Shown piece by piece: positions 7,175 through 14,389 of a stretch of 64,000 bases of DNA (positions are counted from its first letter, which is position 1; every line of letters begins with the position of its first letter). The position numbers and the translations under genes were made by a program. Under the pieces are notes generated by a model. The model was not told where the DNA came from, did not search any database, and was given only the letters and a program-made list of their open reading frames with translations. The stretch lies in assembly GCF_022436485.1 (NCBI RefSeq), contig NZ_JAKUDO010000001.1:1178001-1242000 (forward strand), in the 5' to 3' direction. This stretch comes from Agrococcus sp. ARC_14. GTDB lineage: Bacteria; Actinomycetota; Actinomycetes; Actinomycetales; Microbacteriaceae.

Positions 7175-8584
7175 GTGTCTCAGAGCACGACGCACACAAG
7201 CACTCGCGAGCGCAACAAGGTCCTCGCAGCGGTCGTCGTCGGCACCACCATCGAGTGGTACGACTTCTTCATCTACGCCTTCATGGCCAACCTGGTCTTC
7301 GCGCAGCTCTTCTTCGAGCCGGCGGGCGAGGGCCTCGGCCAGATCATCTCGCTGATCACGATCGGCATCTCGTTCCTGTTCCGCCCGCTCGGCGCCTTCC
7401 TCGCCGGCCACTTCGGCGACAAGGTCGGTCGCCGCCCCATGCTCGTCATCACGCTGCTCCTGATGGGCGCGTCCACGACGCTGGTGGGCGCGCTGCCGAC
7501 CTACGAGGCGATCGGCATCATGGCGCCGATCCTCCTCATGCTGCTCCGCATCCTCCAGGGCCTCTCGGCCGGTGGCGAGTGGGGCGGCGCGGTGCTCATG
7601 GCCATCGAGCACGCACCGGCGCACCGTCGCGGCCTCTACGGCTCGTTCGTGCAGGCAGGCGTGCCGATCGGCATGCTGCTCGCGACCGGCATCCTGGCGG
7701 CCGTCCGCGCCATGTTCCCTGGTGACGCGTTCCTCGAGATCGGCTGGCGCATCCCGTTCTTCGTCTCGATCCTGCTCGTGCTGGTCGGCTTCATTGTGCG
7801 CCGCTCGGTCGAGGAGTCGCCGGTCTTCCAGGAGATCAAGCAGACGGCGCAGCAGGAGTCGGCGCCGATCATCCAGGTGTTCAGGAAGTACGGCGCGATC
7901 GTCGCGTTCGCGGCGCTTGTCTTCATGGCCAACAACGCCACCGGCTACATGACCACCGGCGGCTACGTGCAGGGCCTCGCCTCGCGCCCCGTGGACGGCG
8001 TCCCGCCGGGCTACGGCTTCGATCCGGTGGGCGTGCAGCTCGCCGCATTCGCAGGCTCGCTCTCGTGGCTGGTGTTCACCTTCGTGGCCGGATGGGCCTC
8101 CGACCGCATCGGCCGCAAGCCGCTCTACCTGATCGGCTGGGTCGTGCTGGCGATCGGCATCGTGCCGCTGTTCGTGCTGGTGCAGACGGGCGTCGCCGGT
8201 GTGGCGTGGGCGACCATCATCCTGGGTGTCGGGCTGGGCCTGACCTACGGCGCGCAGGCCGCCTGGTACGCGGAGTCGTTCCCGGCCTCGGTGCGCTTCT
8301 CGGGCGTCTCGATCGCCTATGCGATCGGTGCTGTGATCGGCGGTGCCTTCGCGCCGACCATCGCGCAGGCGCTCCTGCAGGCGACCGGCACCACCTGGGT
8401 GATCGTCGGCTACCTGCTGGCGACCGTGGTGCTCTCGGTCATCGGCACGCTGCTGCTGCGCGACCGCACCGGCATCCCGCTGTCGATCGAGTTCGAGCAC
8501 TCCGGCAAGTGGGACACCTGGAAGAAGGGTGACGAGTTCGTCGAGGCCTCGCCCGTCGACCGCGCCGCGCACGTCGAGCGCTGA
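7175..8584 (+). CDS. MFS metabolite:H+ symporter (MHS family), probable hydroxyphenylacetate uptake
   Basis: 469 residues with 12 predicted membrane helices; GTG start with a strong AAGGAG site. MHS-subfamily signatures are clear: GTTIEWYDFFIYAF in helix 1, RPLGAFLAGHFGDKVGRRPML after helix 2, and LQGLSAGGEWGGAVLMAIEHAP in helix 4. Relatives carry organic acids with a proton (shikimate, ketoglutarate, proline/betaine). Divergent from the hpa operon and sharing an operator region with it, so import of 4-hydroxyphenylacetate, homoprotocatechuate or a similar aromatic acid is the likely job. The substrate is inferred from context only. It is monocistronic and ends at a strong hairpin. Confidence 0.88.
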   Translation: MSQSTTHTSTRERNKVLAAVVVGTTIEWYDFFIYAFMANLVFAQLFFEPAGEGLGQIISLITIGISFLFRPLGAFLAGHFGDKVGRRPMLVITLLLMGASTTLVGALPTYEAIGIMAPILLMLLRILQGLSAGGEWGGAVLMAIEHAPAHRRGLYGSFVQAGVPIGMLLATGILAAVRAMFPGDAFLEIGWRIPFFVSILLVLVGFIVRRSVEESPVFQEIKQTAQQESAPIIQVFRKYGAIVAFAALVFMANNATGYMTTGGYVQGLASRPVDGVPPGYGFDPVGVQLAAFAGSLSWLVFTFVAGWASDRIGRKPLYLIGWVVLAIGIVPLFVLVQTGVAGVAWATIILGVGLGLTYGAQAAWYAESFPASVRFSGVSIAYAIGAVIGGAFAPTIAQALLQATGTTWVIVGYLLATVVLSVIGTLLLRDRTGIPLSIEFEHSGKWDTWKKGDEFVEASPVDRAAHVER

Positions 8585-8594
8585 TTCGAACCGA

Positions 8595-8630
8595 CACGAG
8601 GGGGTCCGCCGGCTGGCGGGCCCCCTCGTG
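8595..8630. terminator. Strong bidirectional terminator hairpin
   Basis: 16-bp stem (cacgagggggtccgcc with its complement, one G-T pair) and a 4-base loop (ggct) between the convergent transporter and HtaA-domain genes. A short T-rich tail follows on the plus strand. Confidence 0.75.
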
Positions 8631-8640
8631 CGTTCGTCGC

Positions 8641-9048
8641 TCAGTCGCCGATGCGCGGGTCGTCGAGCGCGGTGCCGGCCGTGTACGGCCCGAAGAACAG
8701 GTCGGCGCCCTCCGCGGTGAGCGCGGTGCCGGACGCCTGCCGGCCGTCGAACGCCGCGATGGTCGCGAAGCGCAGGCGCACGGCACGGTCGTCGGGGTCG
8801 GCGATCTCCACCGCCCAGCCCTCTTCCGTCTCGACGATGGCGGGGTCGGCGACGACCACCCGCATCATGCCGTGATGGCCCGTGAGCGTGACTGAGCCGC
8901 GGAAGGCACCCGCGCCGATGGCGGGGAATCGGAAGCCGCCCTCGGTCGCCTCTGCACCGCCGGCCGCCTCGACCACTCCGTCGGACATCCCCCGCACGTA
9001 GCCGAGCAGCGAGGCCTTGATGCCCCAGACGAGCGCGCCGGCGCTCAT
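8641..9048 (-). CDS. Stand-alone HtaA-domain protein without signal peptide
   Basis: 135 residues that are essentially one HtaA domain: LVWGIKASLLGYVRG at the start, FRGSVTLTGHHGMMRVVVADP in the middle and LTAEGADLFFGPYTAGTALDDP at the end. HtaA domains of corynebacteria bind haem through a tyrosine and are normally secreted or wall-anchored. This one begins directly with the domain and has neither a signal peptide nor a membrane anchor, so it should be cytosolic. It overlaps the stop of the LysR gene by four bases (ATGA, 9045-9048), hence is co-transcribed with the regulator of the neighbouring P450. A haem-buffering or haem-delivery role for the P450 is an inference. The domain may also have lost haem binding. 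Confidence 0.75.
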   Translation of the reverse strand: MSAGALVWGIKASLLGYVRGMSDGVVEAAGGAEATEGGFRFPAIGAGAFRGSVTLTGHHGMMRVVVADPAIVETEEGWAVEIADPDDRAVRLRFATIAAFDGRQASGTALTAEGADLFFGPYTAGTALDDPRIGD

Positions 9049-9968
9049 CGCGGCTGCGGCCAGGGGAGCGCCGTGGCGAAGTCGATGAGGGCGCGCGTGC
9101 GCGCGGTCGGCTCGGGCGCGACCGGCCAGATGACGTCGACGCCGACGGGCGGCACGGCGGGCGCGATCTCGAGCATGGCGACAGGGTAGCCCTCGTAGCT
9201 CGCGGGATTCGCGGGCCGCTGCACGAGGATGCCGTAGCCGAGACCGCGCCCGACCAGCGCCCGCACGGCCTCATAGCTCTGCACGCGATGGCGCACGCGC
9301 GGCGTCAGCCCGCGTGCCGCGAACAGCGACAGCGTGTGCTCGCTCGACGGCGGCGCGTCGAGCAGGATGAGGTCGCGTGCGACCAGTTCCTCGAGGGTGA
9401 CGGAGGGGGCGGATGCGAGCGGGTCGTCGCCGGCGACGATCACGTGCGCGGGGAGCTCGAACAGCTTCGACCGCCGCGGCTCGCCGGGGATGAGGGTGTC
9501 GTAGACGAACGCGACGTCGATCTGCCCCGCCTCGAGCCTGCCCTCGAGCCGGTCGTGCGTCGCCTCCAGGATCGCGAGCTCGACGCGCGGATGCTCGCGG
9601 CCGAAGCCCTGCAGCAGCGGCGGCAGGATCGTCGGCGCGAGCGTCGGGTAGCAGCCGATCGTGATGGGCCCGACGAGCTCGCCAGGGGCGCCCCGCAGCG
9701 AGGTCTCGAGCTCGCGGGACGACGCGAGCAGCGCGCGGGCGCGAGTCACGACATCCGCCCCCGTGCTCGTGAGCGTGAGCCCGCGCGCTCGGCGGCGCAC
9801 CGTGAGCTGGGTGCCGAGGCCGCGCTCGAGCTCGCTGAGCGCCTCGGAGATTGCTGACGGTGAGACGTGCAGTCGTGCCGCAGCGCCGGCGACCGTGCCC
9901 TCGTCGGCGGCGCAGACCAGGAACGAGAGCTGCCGCAACGTGAAGCCGGGGGAGTCGAGACGATCCAT
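9045..9968 (-). CDS. LysR-family transcriptional regulator
   Basis: 307 residues from the ATG at 9968 (GGAG about ten bases upstream). The N-terminal winged helix (FTLRQLSFLVCAADEGTVAGAAARLHVSPSAISEALSELERGLG) is canonical LysR. The periplasmic-binding-like effector domain occupies about 90-300, starting at GPITIGCYPTLAP. It is divergent from the P450 fusion gene across 119 bases, the classical LysR arrangement, so it probably controls that gene and itself. The effector is unknown. The downstream HtaA-domain gene is translationally coupled. Confidence 0.9.
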   Translation of the reverse strand: MDRLDSPGFTLRQLSFLVCAADEGTVAGAAARLHVSPSAISEALSELERGLGTQLTVRRRARGLTLTSTGADVVTRARALLASSRELETSLRGAPGELVGPITIGCYPTLAPTILPPLLQGFGREHPRVELAILEATHDRLEGRLEAGQIDVAFVYDTLIPGEPRRSKLFELPAHVIVAGDDPLASAPSVTLEELVARDLILLDAPPSSEHTLSLFAARGLTPRVRHRVQSYEAVRALVGRGLGYGILVQRPANPASYEGYPVAMLEIAPAVPPVGVDVIWPVAPEPTARTRALIDFATALPWPQPR

Positions 9969-10087
9969 TGTTCGGGTGCTCCGTGGTTGTTGTGTCGATC
10001 TATCCGCTTTTCTCACAGTAGTCGCGGGAGGAGACTCGAGGGCAGCGCGCCGATGCCGATCGGCTGCGCCGACCACGAGGACGTGTC
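9969..10087. promoter_or_regulatory. Divergent LysR / P450 control region
   Basis: 119 bases between the two start codons. The AT-richer core at about 9990-10020 should hold the overlapping promoters and LysR boxes, but I see no unambiguous T-N11-A palindrome or -35/-10 pair. A small palindrome (gccgatcggc) lies near 10057-10066. The P450 gene has a gagga ribosome site at 10076-10080. Confidence 0.4.
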
Positions 10088-13060
10088 ATGCCGAGCAACG
10101 AAGCTCCCGTCGCCGACTGGGTGACGATCCCGGATCTCTACCGCGACCCCTTCCCGATCTACGAGCGCCTGCGCGCCGAGGGCGGCGTGCACTGGGTGCC
10201 ACAGGTGGGCCGATTCCTCATCACCTCCTACGCCGCCGTGCACGAGACCGAGCTCGATCAGGCGACCTTCTCGGCGAACGAGCAGGGCTCCCTGCAGATC
10301 CGCGCCATGGGGCACTCGATGCTGCGCCGCGACGACCCGGAGCACTACCTCGAACGCAAGGCCTGGCAGCCGACGCTGCGGCCCGGCGTCGTCAAGCGGC
10401 ACTGGCGCGGAGTGTTCGAGCAGACGGCCGAGCGCTGCCTCGCAGCGATGATCGCGAAGGGGCCGGGTGCCGACCTCATCTGGGATTTCGCCGCTCCCTT
10501 CGCCGCCGAGAGCCTGCGCCAGATCCTGGGCCTGCACAACGCCACGCAGCAGGACATGCAGCGCTGGTCGCAGACCCTCATCGATGCCACCGGGAACTAC
10601 GCCGACGACCCCGCGGTGTGGGCGAAGGGCACGCGCTCCTTCGACGAGGTCGACGCCGTGCTCGACGAGATCCTGCCATGGCACGCCGCGAACCCGAATG
10701 AGTCGCTGCTCTCGCAGCTGCTGCGCATCCCCGACTACGAGATGCCGATGGAGCGCATCCGCGCCAACGTCAAGATGACGATCGGCGGCGGCCTCAACGA
10801 GCCGCGCGACGTGCTCGGCGTCGCAGCCTGGGGGCTGCTGTCGCACCCCGAGCAGCGGCGCGCGGTCGAGGCCGACCCGAGCCTCTGGCATGCCGCCTTC
10901 GACGAGACGCTGCGCTGGATCGCCCCGATCGGCCTCTACTCCCGCCAGACGACGCGTGAGGTCGAGCTCGTCGGGGTCCGCCTGCCTGCGGGCGCGCGGC
11001 TGGGCATCTGCATCCTCTCGGCCAACCGCGACGAGCGCGTGTGGGACGACGCATCCGCCTTCGACATCCGCCGCGAGGTCAAGCCGCATCTGGCCTTCAG
11101 CAAGGGCGTGCACGTGTGCCTCGGCGCCTGGGTCGCGCGCTCCGAGATCGCCGACGTGGCGCTGCCGATGCTGTTCGAGCGGCTGCAGGGGCTCGAGCTC
11201 GTGCCCGACGAGCCGGCGGAGATCGGCGGATGGGTCTTCCGCGGCATGCTGAGGCTGCCCGTGCGCTGGTCGTCGGTGACGTCGAGCGCCGCGGCCGCGC
11301 CGGTCGCCGAGACCCCGCCGGCCGCCGACGCCCCGAAGCCGCGCATCGCCATCGTCGGCTCCGGACCGGCAGGCAGCTTCACCGCGCAGGCGCTGCGCCG
11401 CCGCTTCCCGCTCGCGGAGCTCGACGTCTTCGACGCGCTGCCCGTGCCCTACGGTCTGATCCGCTCCGGCGTCGCCGCCGATCACCACGGCACGAAGGCC
11501 GTCGCGCGCCAGTTCGATCGGCTCTTCCAGCACGAGGGCGTGCGCTTCCGCGGCAACACCCGCGTCGGCGACGGCGTCGCGCTCGCCGAGCTGCGCGCCG
11601 CCTACGACGCCGTCGTGCTCGCGACCGGCCTGCGCGTCGACCGCCCGCTCGGGCTGCCGGGCTGCGATCTTGTGGGCGTGCACGGCGCCGGGCGCGTCAC
11701 CCGATTGCTGAACGCGCACCCCGACGAGGGTGCGGCGCCGTCGCTCGGCGCGACGACGGTCGTGGTCGGGCACGGCAACGTGGCGATGGACGTCGTGCGG
11801 CTGCTGGCCCGCGATGAGCGCGAGCTCGACGGCACCGACGTCGATGACGCGGCGCGCGAGCTGCTCGCCGGCAGGCTGCGCACCATCCACGTCGTGGGGA
11901 GGAGCACGCCGACGGCCGCGAAGTTCGACCCCGTGATGGTGCGGGAGCTCGCGGGCCTCGGCGGGGTGGAGCACCGTGTGCACGGGGCCGCCCTCGAGCA
12001 GGTCGAGCCCGGCAAGGATGCCAGGGCCGATGCGGTACGCGGCCTCGCCGACGGGCCCACCGCATCCGGGGACGCGCCCCGCATCGAGGTGCACTGGTGG
12101 TTCGGGCTGACGCCGCTGCGCGTCGAGGGCCATGGCGTCGTCGAGCGGATGGTGTTCCAGGGCGCCGCGGGCGAGGTCGCGCTCGCGGCCGACTCGGTCG
12201 TGACCGCGGTTGGCTTCGCCGGTGACGCCGCGGCGCTCGCCGAGCCGGGCCGCCACGCAGACGGTCGGGTGGCCGCCGGGCTGTACACCGCCGGCTGGCT
12301 GCGGCGCGGGCCGCGCGGCACCATCCCGGATCAGCGCACGGATGCGCGCGAGCTCGCCCGCACGATCGCCGACGACATCGAGACGGGTGCGATCGTGGTC
12401 GGGGCGGCAGGCCTGCCACCGCGGGAGGGCGAGACCGCCTTCGACGGCTGGCGGCGCATCGACATGCGCGAGCGGCTCGGCGCGGCGCCGGGTCGCTCGC
12501 GCGCGAAGCTGCGCGACCTCGCGTCGATGCTCGAGGCGGCGACCGACGAGGGCATCCCGCTGCCGGAGATCGCGGAGCACGCGGATGCCTCGGGTGGTGG
12601 AGGCCTGCCGGTGACGGTGCTGTTCGGCACGGAGTCGGGTGGTGCCGAGCTCGTCGCCGAGGAGCTGCGGCGCACGCTCGCCGACCGAGCGGATGTCGAG
12701 GTGCAGGATCTCGCCGACATCGCGCCCGACGACGTGGACGCATCCCGACTCCACCTGCTCATCTGCTCGACCTACGGCGATGGCGAGGTGCCGACCTCGG
12801 CGCGCCCCTTCCACGCGGCGCTCGCGGACCGACCCGATCTCACCGGCCTGCGCTTCGCGGTGTTCGGCATGGGCGACCGCAGCTATGCGAAGACCTACTC
12901 GCGCGGCAGCGAGCTCATCGATGAGGCGCTCACCGCATGCGGTGCCGTGCGTATCGGGGAGTACGGCAGGCATGACGCCGGCGGTCCCGTGCCGGCGGCA
13001 GAGGCCGCCGCCGAGTGGGCCGACGGGGTGCTCGCCGAGGCGCTCGCAGTCGTCCTCTGA
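10088..13060 (+). CDS. Self-sufficient cytochrome P450: P450 - FprA/adrenodoxin-reductase - flavodoxin fusion
   Basis: 990 residues, three redox domains in one continuous frame. Residues 1-395 are a bacterial P450: ETLR at 273-276, haem loop FSKGVHVCLG with Cys344. The I-helix reads GGGLNEPRD (233-241) instead of the usual acid-Thr pair. A Pro/Ala-rich linker (396-418) leads to an adrenodoxin-reductase/FprA-type FAD domain: GSGPAG at 424-429, VPYGLIRSGVAADHHGTK, NADP loop GHGNVAMD at 561-568 and GWLRRGPRGTIPDQR at 736-750. After a second linker, about 840-990 is an FMN flavodoxin of the CPR/sulfite-reductase type (LFGTESGGAELVA, STYGDGEVP, FGMGDRSYAKTY). Electrons would run NADPH-FAD-FMN-haem. 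The domain order differs from CYP102 and CYP116B; the closest known logic is XplA/XplB, there split in two proteins. Substrate unknown; context suggests an aromatic compound. Confidence 0.93.
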   Translation: MPSNEAPVADWVTIPDLYRDPFPIYERLRAEGGVHWVPQVGRFLITSYAAVHETELDQATFSANEQGSLQIRAMGHSMLRRDDPEHYLERKAWQPTLRPGVVKRHWRGVFEQTAERCLAAMIAKGPGADLIWDFAAPFAAESLRQILGLHNATQQDMQRWSQTLIDATGNYADDPAVWAKGTRSFDEVDAVLDEILPWHAANPNESLLSQLLRIPDYEMPMERIRANVKMTIGGGLNEPRDVLGVAAWGLLSHPEQRRAVEADPSLWHAAFDETLRWIAPIGLYSRQTTREVELVGVRLPAGARLGICILSANRDERVWDDASAFDIRREVKPHLAFSKGVHVCLGAWVARSEIADVALPMLFERLQGLELVPDEPAEIGGWVFRGMLRLPVRWSSVTSSAAAAPVAETPPAADAPKPRIAIVGSGPAGSFTAQALRRRFPLAELDVFDALPVPYGLIRSGVAADHHGTKAVARQFDRLFQHEGVRFRGNTRVGDGVALAELRAAYDAVVLATGLRVDRPLGLPGCDLVGVHGAGRVTRLLNAHPDEGAAPSLGATTVVVGHGNVAMDVVRLLARDERELDGTDVDDAARELLAGRLRTIHVVGRSTPTAAKFDPVMVRELAGLGGVEHRVHGAALEQVEPGKDARADAVRGLADGPTASGDAPRIEVHWWFGLTPLRVEGHGVVERMVFQGAAGEVALAADSVVTAVGFAGDAAALAEPGRHADGRVAAGLYTAGWLRRGPRGTIPDQRTDARELARTIADDIETGAIVVGAAGLPPREGETAFDGWRRIDMRERLGAAPGRSRAKLRDLASMLEAATDEGIPLPEIAEHADASGGGGLPVTVLFGTESGGAELVAEELRRTLADRADVEVQDLADIAPDDVDASRLHLLICSTYGDGEVPTSARPFHAALADRPDLTGLRFAVFGMGDRSYAKTYSRGSELIDEALTACGAVRIGEYGRHDAGGPVPAAEAAAEWADGVLAEALAVVL

Positions 13061-13064
13061 GCGA

Positions 13065-13095
13065 GGCGGAGGAGCCCGACTCGAGTCCCTCCGCC
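13065..13095. terminator. Weak hairpin between convergent P450 and HbpS-like genes
   Basis: ggcggag (13065-13071) pairs with ctccgcc (13089-13095); the spacer contains a second small palindrome (gactcgagtc). No T tract. The position between convergent stops makes termination plausible. Confidence 0.4.
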
Positions 13096-13105
13096 CGCGC
13101 TGCGC

Positions 13106-13504
13106 CTACAGGGCTGCCGCGCCCGCCTCCGCGACGCCGTGGTCCTGCTCGCCGGAGCCGCCGCTCACGCCGACCGCACCGACGACCGCGCCGTCCTGCA
13201 GCAGCGGGATGCCGCCCGCGAAGATCGCCACCTTGCCGCCGTTGGTGGTGTGGATGCCGAAGAACTGCTGCGTCGGCTGCGCGTTGTCGCCCAGATCCTT
13301 CGTCGAGATGTCGAAGGCACGCGAGGTCCACGCCTTGCTGATCGAGATGTCGATGCTGCCGATCCACGCGCCGTCCTGGCGCACGTGGCTGATGAGGTTG
13401 CCGCCTGCGTCGACGACGGCGATGTTCATGGGCTGGCCGAGCTCGTGGGCGTGCGCCTCCGCTGCGGCGATCACGCGGCGGGCGTCGTTCAGGTTCAGAG
13501 ACAC
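13106..13504 (-). CDS. GlcG/HbpS-family protein
   Basis: 132 residues; GTG start at 13504 with an AGGAGG site. Typical of the GlcG/HbpS family (formerly DUF336): an N-terminal helix (LNDARRVIAAAEAHAHELG), then MNIAVVDAGGNLISHVRQDGAW, KAWTSRAF, and the glycine-rich VAIFAGGIPLLQDGAVVGAVGVSGG. The Streptomyces member HbpS binds haem and iron extracellularly; most others are of unknown function and often lie in catabolic clusters. No signal peptide here, so cytosolic. Convergent with the P450 gene, making it the second possible haem-related gene beside that P450. The functional link is inference. Confidence 0.85.
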   Translation of the reverse strand: MSLNLNDARRVIAAAEAHAHELGQPMNIAVVDAGGNLISHVRQDGAWIGSIDISISKAWTSRAFDISTKDLGDNAQPTQQFFGIHTTNGGKVAIFAGGIPLLQDGAVVGAVGVSGGSGEQDHGVAEAGAAAL

Positions 13505-13603
13505 GATGGTTCCTCCTCTATCCGAGGCGCGCGCCAGTGGCGACGGCGCCGACCTCCAGTCTCGCGCGGCGGGCGGCGCGCGTCACGCCGGGATCTGCGC
13601 CGC

Positions 13604-14227
13604 TCACCAGCGCGACTGTGACCGCCCACCGGCGCCGCGCATCCGCCCCCACGGCTTCGCGACCGCGAGCGTGGTCGCGAACGTGAGCGCCGCAAGGGAG
13701 ACCGCTGGCGGGAAGAACAGCGTGCGCAGCTCGGCGCCAGGGGCGGCGCCGGCCGCGATCGCCTCACCCTGCGCGACGACCGCCGGCATGTCTGGCTGCA
13801 GCGCCACGACGATCAGCACGGCCATCACGACGGTGAGCACCAGCTTCACGAACACCCACCAGAAGCGCGTGAGGCCCCACTGCGTGCCGAGGCCCAGCAG
13901 CAGGCCGGTCGCCAGCGTCACGAGGCCAGCGGTGAGCATGGGCGTCACGACGAAGGTGCCCAGCGCCTGGAACGCGAGCCCCGCCAGCTGCGCATCCGGG
14001 CTCAGCCAGCCGACCAGCACGAGCACGGCGAAGATCACTTCGATGCCGATCCACGCGCCCGCGCCGAGGATGTGCAGCACGAGCACGGCCTTGCGCCAGC
14101 GGGGCGTGAGCCACGGCCGGGCTCGTGCACGGGTGGTGGCTGCTGCGGCGTTCGATGCTGCGACGCTCGAAGCAGCGGCGCTCGAAGCTCTGGCAGACGA
14201 CGCTGCGGCGTTCGCTGGAGTGCTCAT
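13604..14227 (-). CDS. Multi-pass membrane protein, function unknown
   Basis: 207 residues. The N-terminal 38 residues are a Ser/Ala/Arg-rich low-complexity tail, followed by about five hydrophobic helices (VLHILGAGAWIGIEVIFAVLVLVGWL, ALGTFVVTPMLTAGLVTLATGLLLG, FWWVFVKLVLTVVMAVLIVVAL, and one near the C-terminus). The conserved-looking HILGAGAWIG histidine segment recalls DUF2269-like or CopD-like small membrane proteins, but I do not recognise a specific family with certainty. It is monocistronic between the HbpS-like gene and the divergent two-component system. Confidence 0.7.
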   Translation of the reverse strand: MSTPANAAASSARASSAAASSVAASNAAAATTRARARPWLTPRWRKAVLVLHILGAGAWIGIEVIFAVLVLVGWLSPDAQLAGLAFQALGTFVVTPMLTAGLVTLATGLLLGLGTQWGLTRFWWVFVKLVLTVVMAVLIVVALQPDMPAVVAQGEAIAAGAAPGAELRTLFFPPAVSLAALTFATTLAVAKPWGRMRGAGGRSQSRW

Positions 14228-14389
14228 GCCTCGAGCCTCGCCCGTGCGACCGGGCAGCGCATCCGCCGTGGGGCGTCAACCTGCGCCGTGGCGTACGTCA
14301 GTGAGCGTAGGAGCGGATGCGCACAGCGACCCGCGTGCGCGGGCCCGGCCTGTGCGAAGGTGGGATCCGCGATAGCGGAGGGGGCAGCA

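Noticed and set aside
6206..9274. Minus-strand open frame of about 1000 codons spanning the transporter gene
   Set aside because: It crosses the transporter, a terminator and other real genes in the wrong frame and has shadow composition.
10013..12973. Near 1000-codon open frame antisense to the P450 fusion
   Set aside because: No family resemblance and no ribosome site, and the sense frame carries three complete catalytic domains. Shadow frame.
10088..13060. Calling the P450 an XplA (RDX-degrading) or CYP102 homologue
   Set aside because: The flavodoxin is C-terminal, not N-terminal as in XplA, and the reductase is of adrenodoxin type, not the CPR/FNR type of CYP102. Only the partner logic is shared.
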